The notes beneath the pieces are model-generated. The model made no database searches. It was not told where the DNA came from and was given only the letters and a program-made list of their open reading frames with translations. A stretch of DNA of 8,153 nt, from NCBI GenBank assembly GCA_027046415.1, contig JALTYW010000250.1, forward strand, positions 1-8,153, in the 5' to 3' direction. Origin of the DNA: Sulfurovum sp. Lineage in GTDB: Bacteria; Campylobacterota; Campylobacteria; Campylobacterales; Sulfurovaceae. Below are positions 1 through 5,831 of the stretch, in pieces (positions within the stretch are counted from its first letter, which is position 1; the number at the start of each line of letters is the position of its first letter). The position numbers and the translations under genes were made by a program.

Positions 1-857
1 CCATAGGCACCATATTTAAGGCAAAAGGCTATGATAACAAATTCATCTATGCCGGACATGGCTATTTTGACAATATGAATGACTTTTTCAGTAAAAACGG
101 TTTCAAAATTGTTGACAGAACAGATTTTGACAAAAGTGAGATCAGCTTTGCCAATGTATGGGGCGTCTGTGACGAGGATTTGTTTGGGAAAGTGCTCAAG
201 GAGGCTGACAAATCCTACACAACCCATAAACCTTTCTTCTCATTTGTGATGACAACATCCAACCACAGACCATACACCTATCCAGACGGCAAGATAGACA
301 TTCCAAGCCATACCGGCAGAGCCGGCGGGGTCAAATACACCGACTATGCCATTGACAAATTCATTAAAGAGGCTCATAAGAAACCATGGTTTGACAATAC
401 CATCTTTGTCATTGTAGCCGATCACAATGGAGGAAGTGCAGGAAAAACATCTCTCCCGCTCTACCGCTACCGCATCCCGCTGATTGTCTATGCCCCAAAA
501 ATCATCAAACCAAGAACTGTCTCCAAGCTGGCATCTCAGATCGATACGATCCCTACCCTTTTCAGCATTCTTGGTTTTGACTACAAAGCACGGTTTTACG
601 GCAATGATATTCTTGACACAGACTTTAGAGAACGTGCTTTTATAGGAAACTATCAAAAGCTCGGATATGTCAAAGGTGGATACCTGTACTATTTGACTCC
701 GGATAAAAAGGTACACAAAGAGAAGATTGCAGCGCTTACGCTGTACAATGTAGCATACAAAGAAGAACCCATTACTCAAGATGAGTCAAACGAAATCGTT
801 ACTTACTATCAGAGTGCAAGCTACTTTTACAAACACAACCCTTCCCGTAGCCGGTAA
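1..857 (+). CDS. LTA synthase family protein, C-terminal catalytic part (5' end outside window)
   Basis: The reading frame is open from the left edge (first whole codon at base 3) to TAA at 855-857, about 284 codons. The ATG at 75 is internal, because family-typical sequence (KGYDNKFIYAGHGYFDNMN) runs through it. The protein belongs to the alkaline-phosphatase/sulfatase superfamily, LtaS/MdoB (COG1368) group. These are inner-membrane proteins whose periplasmic domain transfers phosphoglycerol or similar groups from lipid donors. Visible motifs, in order, are WGVCDEDLF (substrate-pocket Trp), TTSNHRPY (His at 264-266), VADHNGG (metal-binding Asp-His pair at 420-425) and the YRYRIPLIVYAP and SQIDTIPTL blocks. 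The N-terminal membrane helices and the catalytic Thr nucleophile lie upstream of the window. A Gram-negative host does not make classical lipoteichoic acid, so the acceptor is unknown; a periplasmic glucan or surface glycan is possible. The downstream gene appears to be a separate unit. Confidence 0.9.
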   Translation, partial: IGTIFKAKGYDNKFIYAGHGYFDNMNDFFSKNGFKIVDRTDFDKSEISFANVWGVCDEDLFGKVLKEADKSYTTHKPFFSFVMTTSNHRPYTYPDGKIDIPSHTGRAGGVKYTDYAIDKFIKEAHKKPWFDNTIFVIVADHNGGSAGKTSLPLYRYRIPLIVYAPKIIKPRTVSKLASQIDTIPTLFSILGFDYKARFYGNDILDTDFRERAFIGNYQKLGYVKGGYLYYLTPDKKVHKEKIAALTLYNVAYKEEPITQDESNEIVTYYQSASYFYKHNPSRSR

Positions 858-884
858 ACGGGTTACAAACCGCTAACACTCTTT

Positions 885-893
885 TGCTACAAT
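885..893 (+). promoter_or_regulatory. Candidate extended -10 promoter
   Basis: TGCTACAAT matches an extended -10 (TGn plus TACAAT) and closely resembles the TGCTATAAT in front of cysS at 7242-7250. It lies just after the stop of the LTA-synthase-family gene and about 130 bases before the response regulator, so it could drive the four-gene operon with a leader of roughly 125 bases. There is no convincing -35, which is usual for Campylobacterota sigma-70 promoters. A TTGACA at 954-959 has no good -10 at the right distance. Confidence 0.45.
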
Positions 894-1011
894 CATCAAC
901 ACAACATCATTCAATACTGAAATAATGTGGATATATGCACCCCGCTGACATGCTTGACAGTTAGCGCTTACACTTCAATGCATAACCTAATTTGATACTT
1001 AAAGATAAAAT

Positions 1012-1017
1012 GATAAT
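1012..1017 (+). promoter_or_regulatory. Candidate -10 box immediately upstream of the response regulator
   Basis: GATAAT (in TGATAATATA) lies only 8 bases before the ATG at 1026. No Shine-Dalgarno-like purine run is present in the preceding 20 bases. If this hexamer is used, transcription would begin at or within a base or two of the ATG, giving a leaderless mRNA. The region is AT-rich, so a chance match is quite possible and the box at 885-893 is the competing candidate. Confidence 0.25.
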
Positions 1018-1025
1018 ATATCAAT

Positions 1026-1652
1026 ATGAAGATACTGCTCCTTGAAGATGACCAGACACTCTGTGAAACGATTCAGCACCTGTTGATACAGGAGGGGTAT
1101 GAGGTAGATACTGCACTCAGTATGGAAGAGGCTGAAAATCTCAGCTATCACAACACTTATGACCTCTACCTTTTTGATATCAATCTGCCTGACGGTGATG
1201 GTATAACATTTCTCGATGCACTGCGCTCTGCCGAAGACAACACACCCACTATCTTTATTACTGCCCTGACCGATATCGGTTCTATTGCCAAAAGTTTTGA
1301 ACTTGGTGCTATCGATTATATCAAAAAGCCGTTCGATCCCACAGAACTGCTCATACGTATCGATGCAAAATTTTCCCAAAAAAGCATGACATATGGTCCG
1401 ATAAGCTACGATCCACACTCCAGAATCACCAGAATCGACGGATCCATTGCAGATCTCTCGAACGTGCAAACAAAGATATTTGAGAAACTTCTGATGCAAA
1501 AAGGGAACATTGTCACAAAAGAGATGCTTTACGAATGTCTCGAGCATCCGTCAGACACAGCTCTACGCGTTGCGTTGACAAAGATAAAACAAAAACTCGG
1601 TATTGAGATCAAAAATATCAGAGGACGAGGGTACCTGCTTGAAAAGCTATGA
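1026..1652 (+). CDS. OmpR/PhoB-family two-component response regulator
   Basis: 208 aa. The N-terminal receiver domain (about 1-115) has the acidic pair in LLEDD (D8, D9), phosphoacceptor D51 in LFDINLPDGDG, T79 in FITALTD, and the conserved Lys in IKKPFDP (K101). The C-terminal winged-helix DNA-binding domain (about 120-208) has the recognition-helix region TALRVALTKIKQKLG and the wing IRGRGYLL that closes OmpR-type domains. It is at the short end for the family (usually 220-240 aa). The start is the canonical MKILLLEDD, but no clear ribosome-binding site precedes it. The stop codon overlaps the ATG of the next gene (ATGA, 1649-1652), indicating translational coupling with the kinase that presumably phosphorylates D51. 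Targets are unknown. The two envelope genes in the same operon are the obvious candidates, with autoregulation, but no operator is proven. Confidence 0.93.
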   Translation: MKILLLEDDQTLCETIQHLLIQEGYEVDTALSMEEAENLSYHNTYDLYLFDINLPDGDGITFLDALRSAEDNTPTIFITALTDIGSIAKSFELGAIDYIKKPFDPTELLIRIDAKFSQKSMTYGPISYDPHSRITRIDGSIADLSNVQTKIFEKLLMQKGNIVTKEMLYECLEHPSDTALRVALTKIKQKLGIEIKNIRGRGYLLEKL

Positions 1653-2695
1653 AAAAGAGTCTCTTTTCAAAAATTTTCTTGTCTTCTTCTGGCTTCTTGA
1701 AGTACTCCTCATCCTCCTTTTTATCGAACTGTACAGAACACAAAAGAGGGAATTTCTACAGGATATTTTCAAAACCATGCAAGTCTGCAGCTATACCTAC
1801 GAATGTCCAAAATTCAATTTCGAGTTTGCACCCAAAGATGATACATCCCCTCAACACCCTCCATGAAGTACCTGGTCCACATGCCTTTTTCCCTATCCCG
1901 CATTCTGAAAAATACAATATCAAAATCACATATCCACAGCAATCCTATTACCATGACCTGCTAAAAATCCAAAAACTGCTTGCGATTAAATTTATCCTTG
2001 CGACACTTCTGCTGATGGGGGTGGCACTCTACTTTACATTTTACAGTCTCAAACCCATACGAAAAGCACTGCAACTTAACGATGAGTTCATCAAGGATAT
2101 CCTGCATGATTTCAATACGCCGATCACCTCTATTGTTTTGAATGTCAATATGTTCAAAAAAGCCTATGCCGACAACCCCTTTATCAACAGGATCACACGC
2201 AGTGTCGATACCATTTTACTGCTGCAAAACAATCTCAAAAGCTTCCTGAAGCACTCTCCCTTACAGGTACAAAAGGTCGATATTGCAAAACTGTCTTTTC
2301 AGCGTCTTGAGTTCATGCAAAACCTCTACCCAAACCTTACATTTGTTTTTCACCAATATAACGCATTGGAAAAAAATACCAACCCCGAGCTGCTTACACG
2401 CATCATAGACAATCTTCTTAACAATGCAGCAAAATACAATACTCCAAAAGGAGAGGTAAAACTCAATATTATTGGTGAAACTATTCAGATAGAAGATACA
2501 GGAAAAGGTATGAAAAATGCCAAACAGGTGTTTGAACGCTACTACAAAGAACAAAGCAGAGGACTCGGACTTGGACTCCATATTGTCAAAAAACTTGCCG
2601 ATGAACTCAATATATACATCGATATCGACTCCAAACTACAACAGGGTACCACAGTTACGCTTGACTTCAAAGCGCTAAAGAAGGAGAGTCTATGA
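1649..2695 (+). CDS. Two-component sensor histidine kinase, frame disrupted twice near the N-terminus
   Basis: The continuous frame gives 348 aa. The kinase core is intact: second membrane helix about 113-132, H-box FIKDILHDFNTP with phosphoacceptor H153, N-box DNLLNNAAKYN (254-264), G1 box DTGKGM (283-288), F-box VFERYY (294-299) and G2 box GLGLGL (305-310). Residues about 9-67 of this frame are Ser-rich and not kinase-like. The frame one base back, over about 1672-1849, instead encodes a membrane helix (FLVFFWLLEVLLILLFIEL) followed by RTQKREFLQDIF and a sensor-like stretch ending FAPKDDT. Adding one base in an A5 run (1652-1656 or 1669-1673) and removing one C from CCCC (1847-1850) would restore a normal kinase: MKK start, helix 1, short periplasmic sensor, helix 2, cytoplasmic kinase. 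A TTG start at 1639 would remove the need for the first change only. The gene starts inside the regulator stop and ends inside the next start, so it is co-translated with both. Confidence 0.85.
   Translation: MKKSLFSKIFLSSSGFLKYSSSSFLSNCTEHKRGNFYRIFSKPCKSAAIPTNVQNSISSLHPKMIHPLNTLHEVPGPHAFFPIPHSEKYNIKITYPQQSYYHDLLKIQKLLAIKFILATLLLMGVALYFTFYSLKPIRKALQLNDEFIKDILHDFNTPITSIVLNVNMFKKAYADNPFINRITRSVDTILLLQNNLKSFLKHSPLQVQKVDIAKLSFQRLEFMQNLYPNLTFVFHQYNALEKNTNPELLTRIIDNLLNNAAKYNTPKGEVKLNIIGETIQIEDTGKGMKNAKQVFERYYKEQSRGLGLGLHIVKKLADELNIYIDIDSKLQQGTTVTLDFKALKKESL
2681..2686 (+). promoter_or_regulatory. Strong ribosome binding site for the tetrapeptide-repeat protein
   Basis: AAGGAG sits 5 bases before the ATG at 2692, inside the last codons of the kinase. 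It fixes that start and suggests the secreted protein can be translated more efficiently than the regulator, which has no visible site. Confidence 0.7.
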
Positions 2696-3357
2696 AACGA
2701 CTTCTACTCTACTTGGCAATGTCATATCTGCTGCAGGCAACAAATATCGACAAACAAATAGAAGCCATTCAGCAAGCTCCGGCTTCCGAACGCTATAAAC
2801 TGATGAACCGATTTAAACGGGAAATTCTTCGTATGCAAGAACAGGAGCGTATTGAAGCAATTCGGAAACTGAATGTTATCACCCAAAGCAAGCATACAGA
2901 CCGTGTAATCCATGAAATACAGCGCCACACACACAAAGACAGTACATACACCCATTCCAGTCAAAAAAAACCAAATGGAGATAACAGGAAATCTGTCATC
3001 CATCAACTGCATAAACAAATTAAAACACATATTGAGGATCTGTTTGAAAGTGAAGTGGAAGAGCAGATCCAGAATCAGATAGAATCACAGGTTGAACAAC
3101 AGGTGCAAAACCAGATAGAGGAGCAAACGGAAAACCAGATTGAAACACAAACACAAGATCAGTTTGAAGATCAACTTGAAGAACAGACACAAAACCAAAT
3201 CGAAGAACAGATAGAACACCAGGTTGAGCAACAGACACAAAACCAGATAGAGGAGCAAGCAGAAAACCAAATTGAAGAAGAAGTTGAAGAGCATGCTGAA
3301 GAGCAAACAGAAAATCAAATTGAAAATGAAGTGGAGGATGAATATGAAGATGACTAA
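2692..3357 (+). CDS. Secreted acidic tetrapeptide-repeat protein of unknown function
   Basis: 221 aa; I do not recognise the family. The N-terminus MKRLLLYLAMSYLLQA looks like a short Sec signal peptide, cleaved near LQA/TN, so the mature protein is probably periplasmic or surface exposed. Residues 17-118 are charged and mostly helical in appearance (QEQERIEAIRKL, IHEIQRHTH), with a basic, His-containing middle. Residues 119-218 are 25 consecutive four-residue units of the type E-x-Q-[I/V/T], followed by EDD. The repeat half contains no Lys or Arg, so it is strongly acidic. A four-residue period does not fit a standard heptad coiled coil, though a helix remains the likeliest structure. The ATG overlaps the kinase stop and the 3' end overlaps the barrel gene by 14 bases. 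It is therefore co-produced with a two-component system and an outer-membrane barrel, and may work with them as a periplasmic linker, cation binder or signalling partner; that is inference. Confidence 0.85.
   Translation: MKRLLLYLAMSYLLQATNIDKQIEAIQQAPASERYKLMNRFKREILRMQEQERIEAIRKLNVITQSKHTDRVIHEIQRHTHKDSTYTHSSQKKPNGDNRKSVIHQLHKQIKTHIEDLFESEVEEQIQNQIESQVEQQVQNQIEEQTENQIETQTQDQFEDQLEEQTQNQIEEQIEHQVEQQTQNQIEEQAENQIEEEVEEHAEEQTENQIENEVEDEYEDD
3046..3345 (+). repeat. 25 tandem 12-bp units encoding an acidic tetrapeptide repeat
   Basis: Each 12-base unit encodes four residues. Position 1 is Glu in 20 and Gln in 5 units. Position 3 is Gln in 20 of 25. Position 4 is Ile (9), Val (6), Thr (5), Ala (2), Phe, Leu or Tyr. 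A higher-order duplication is also visible: bases 3097-3144 and 3229-3276, offset 132 (11 units), match at 42 of 48 positions. This indicates expansion by unequal crossing-over or slippage followed by divergence under coding constraint. Confidence 0.95.
3333..3337 (+). promoter_or_regulatory. Ribosome binding site that fixes the barrel-protein start
   Basis: GGAGG lies 6 bases before the ATG at 3344. The same frame stays open upstream to ATG 3272, but that extension (MKKKLKSMLKSKQK...) is only the shifted reading of the upstream repeat. ATGs at 3338 and 3350 are in frame but are spaced 0 and 12 bases from the site. Confidence 0.65.
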
Positions 3358-4156
3358 TGTCGTAATGGTACTTCTGCTTGTATCAATATGCCTGCATTCA
3401 CAAGAGAGAGACCAGGATATGGATGGAGTTCCCGACAGTATCGACCAGTGTCAAGAGACCCCCTTCCTAAATGAGGTTGACCAATTCGGATGCACAACCA
3501 AAAAACTGATTTTTCCTCAGGAACGGGAGAGTGGCAGTCTTGAAATCGTTACCGGCTACGGATACAACATCAATGACGATGATATCAATCAGAATATACA
3601 GCATAGTGGAAGAGTACAACTCAACTACTATCTCAAAAACTGGATTTATTCACTAAGAACAGGTTATTTTACCGGCTCCGGTGACAGCGGTATGCAGGAT
3701 ACAACACTGAAAATAAAGCGACGATTTAAACTCCGGCATAATTTTAAAATTTCTCTCTCTGCTGCTGCGAAGCTGCCAACCTATAACTTTAGCGGGAACC
3801 AAACAGACTTCACGCTCTATGCCTCTGCCGTTTACTATCCTGTCTCATCCCTCTCGTTTTTTGCCGGTACAAGCCATACTTTTATACACGATCAGGAGAT
3901 TGTTGAAGAACTTCAGGACACCAACGCTTTCTATACAGGTATCGGATACTTCTTCACCCAGGGATTCTATGCTAATATTGCCTACAGCTACAATGAAAGC
4001 AAGTTCGTCATCAACCCCTCTATCAAAAGCCTATCGACAACTCTTTTCTATCAAATCAACAGCAAGTGGTTCCTTTCTAGTACCTACAGCCATGAGGTGA
4101 TCACAGACAGAAAACATGACACATTCAATATCTCTGTCGGTTACGGTATTTGGTAA
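3344..4156 (+). CDS. Outer-membrane beta-barrel protein with N-terminal thrombospondin type 3-like motif
   Basis: 270 aa from ATG 3344. MKMTNVVMVLLLVSICLHSQ is a signal peptide (residues 1-20). Residues 21-50 carry a TSP3-type motif, DQDMDGVPDSIDQC...TP...VDQFGC, with Asp residues spaced as in calcium-binding loops and two Cys (C36, C50) that could form a disulfide. This motif commonly sits at the N-terminus or linker of OmpA-like proteins, but no OmpA peptidoglycan-binding domain follows. From about residue 65 onward the protein alternates polar and aromatic/hydrophobic residues as in amphipathic strands (for example RVQLNYYLKNWIYSLRTGYF, FTLYASAVYYPVSSLSFFAG). It ends in SVGYGIW, a terminal aromatic residue typical of the BAM-recognition beta-signal. 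Barrel size is perhaps 10-12 strands, by rough count. It is the last gene of the operon, overlaps the repeat protein by 14 bases, and may be an output of the two-component system. Exact function and any ligand are unknown. Confidence 0.85.
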   Translation: MKMTNVVMVLLLVSICLHSQERDQDMDGVPDSIDQCQETPFLNEVDQFGCTTKKLIFPQERESGSLEIVTGYGYNINDDDINQNIQHSGRVQLNYYLKNWIYSLRTGYFTGSGDSGMQDTTLKIKRRFKLRHNFKISLSAAAKLPTYNFSGNQTDFTLYASAVYYPVSSLSFFAGTSHTFIHDQEIVEELQDTNAFYTGIGYFFTQGFYANIAYSYNESKFVINPSIKSLSTTLFYQINSKWFLSSTYSHEVITDRKHDTFNISVGYGIW

Positions 4157-4185
4157 AATTCGCTGCACAGTTTGGTATAATTCGC
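4151..4185 (+). repeat. Near-identical 13-bp direct repeats spanning a stop codon and a promoter
   Basis: TGGTAAAATTCGC at 4151-4163 (including the barrel-gene stop) and TGGTATAATTCGC at 4173-4185 differ at one base and are 22 bases apart, about two helical turns. The second copy contains the TATAAT discussed separately. The spacing would suit a regulator binding one DNA face, or the repeat may be a chance duplication. Confidence 0.5.
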
Positions 4186-4192
4186 CAAACTG
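4168..4192 (+). promoter_or_regulatory. Candidate promoter and operator for the DUF89 gene
   Basis: Perfect 8-bp arms, CAGTTTGG (4168-4175) and CCAAACTG (4185-4192), flank a 9-base loop that begins with a consensus TATAAT -10 box (4176-4181). Transcription would start around 4188, about 20 bases before the ATG at 4208. A dyad centred on the -10 is the arrangement of a repressor operator that blocks RNA polymerase. No T-run follows, so it is unlikely to be an intrinsic terminator. No -35 consensus is visible. Confidence 0.55.
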
Positions 4193-4207
4193 ACAAAAGA
4201 GAGTGAT

Positions 4208-5086
<879 letters not shown>

Positions 5087-5136
5087 TATAAATGCAAACA
5101 AAATTACATTGCTGTGTCAAGGGAATATGAGAGAAA

Positions 5137-5694
5137 TCACAACCGCTGCAACTTCTTCAATCCCTCTTTCACCATAGTCGCCGTATCGCCGCTCACACCG
5201 GCAAGTGCTTTTTGAATCGCCTCTTTTTTAAAGCCAAGGCTCTCCAGTGCCATCACCGCTTCACTCATCGATGCACCCACACTGCTCTCTGCCTCACCGT
5301 CTACAATGAAGTCGGCAAGTTCTACCAAAATGCGGCTTGCCGCTTTGGGACCGATGCCCGGTACACGCTTGAGCATCCCCACATCTTTACTACTGACAAC
5401 CCTTGCAAAGGTCTCAGGGGTAAAGGTTGAGCAGACTGCCAACGCCACTTTCGGACCGACACCGTTGATCTTGATCAGCGTATCGAACATCTTCTTTTCA
5501 TTCTTCTGCATAAAGCCGTAAAGCGCATTGGTCTCCTCACGGATAATCTGCGTAGCATACAGCTTGACACGCTTCTGTTGTATAGCATTGGAGGTGTTGA
5601 TAGAGACGTGCACCTCATAGATCAGCCCGTTAACATTTATATGGACATATGTGGGATCTCTATGCTCCACGACTCCTTCGATTCCGACGATCAT
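5137..5694 (-). CDS. ruvA: Holliday junction branch migration complex subunit RuvA
   Basis: 185 aa from the ATG at 5694-5692, reading [10 protein letters not shown], the family's standard start. RuvA binds four-way DNA junctions as a tetramer and loads the RuvB helicase for branch migration in recombinational repair. Domain I is an OB fold (about 1-62), with an acidic pair at the pin position ([11 protein letters not shown]53 and E54). Domain II contains two helix-hairpin-helix motifs, [15 protein letters not shown] (73-87) and [17 protein letters not shown] (107-123). Domain III (about 143-185: [22 protein letters not shown]...) is the RuvB-contacting helical bundle. Length is normal for the family (about 185-205). 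An in-frame ATG 16 codons further upstream exists, but the ribosome site favours the shorter form. It is divergent from murJ and convergent with the DUF89 gene. Confidence 0.97.
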   Translation of the reverse strand: MIVGIEGVVEHRDPTYVHINVNGLIYEVHVSINTSNAIQQKRVKLYATQIIREETNALYGFMQKNEKKMFDTLIKINGVGPKVALAVCSTFTPETFARVVSSKDVGMLKRVPGIGPKAASRILVELADFIVDGEAESSVGASMSEAVMALESLGFKKEAIQKALAGVSGDTATMVKEGLKKLQRL

Positions 5695-5701
5695 TCTCTG
5701 T

Positions 5702-5708
5702 TCCTTCT
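5702..5708 (-). promoter_or_regulatory. Ribosome binding site that fixes the ruvA start
   Basis: On the minus strand AGAAGGA (5708 to 5702) lies 7 bases before ATG 5694. It falls inside the coding sequence that would be implied by the upstream ATG at 5742, and it supports MIVGIEG as the true N-terminus. Confidence 0.7.
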
Positions 5709-5722
5709 GTATCTTTTGTAAA

Positions 5723-5728
5723 AGTATA
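5723..5728 (-). promoter_or_regulatory. Candidate -10 box of ruvA
   Basis: TATACT on the minus strand (5728 to 5723) would start transcription near 5716, leaving a leader of about 22 bases that contains the ribosome site. It lies downstream of the alternative ATG at 5742, which is a second argument for the short RuvA start. No -35 match is seen. Confidence 0.5.
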
Positions 5729-5754
5729 GCCTCAATTCCCAATCATTTTTTAAA

Positions 5755-5774
5755 AATATGTCATATTGTCATAT
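5755..5774. repeat. Short direct and inverted repeat in the ruvA/murJ divergent spacer
   Basis: TGTCATAT occurs twice in perfect tandem (5759-5766, 5767-5774). Overlapping its left end, AATATG and CATATT (5755-5760, 5762-5767) form a 6-bp inverted repeat around one base. The element lies between the two divergent -10 candidates, where an operator would be expected. The region is AT-rich, so chance cannot be excluded. Confidence 0.5.
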
Positions 5775-5796
5775 TTCTTCCTCAAATCAACATTAC

Positions 5797-5804
5797 GATA
5801 AAAT
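5797..5804 (+). promoter_or_regulatory. Candidate -10 region of murJ
   Basis: GATAAAAT lies about 28 bases before the murJ ATG at 5832 and is the best -10-like sequence in the spacer on this strand. An AAAGAGAA ribosome-binding sequence (5822-5829) follows before the start. The match to consensus is only moderate. Confidence 0.35.
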
Positions 5805-5831
5805 ACGTCCACCTTAAACACAAAGAGAATC

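Noticed and set aside
844..862. CCCGT/ACGGG inverted repeat at the end of the LTA-synthase-family gene as a terminator
   Set aside because: The stem is only 5 bp, overlaps the stop codon and is not followed by a T-run.
926..991. Small frame starting GTG 926 in the spacer before the response regulator
   Set aside because: It has about 22 codons, no ribosome site and no recognisable features.
3085..3318. Minus-strand open frames across the tetrapeptide repeat (hydrophobic Leu/Phe-rich 77 aa and a 72-aa frame)
   Set aside because: They are the antisense of a biased 12-bp repeat; their length comes from repeat composition and no start signals are present.
3272..3343. N-terminal extension of the barrel protein to ATG 3272
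   Set aside because: It is a Lys-rich shifted reading of the upstream repeat. The signal peptide and GGAGG site fit the ATG at 3344.
5695..5742. Longer RuvA starting at ATG 5742 ([12 protein letters not shown]...)
   Set aside because: The extra residues are not family-like, and the ribosome site and -10 box for the shorter start lie inside this stretch.
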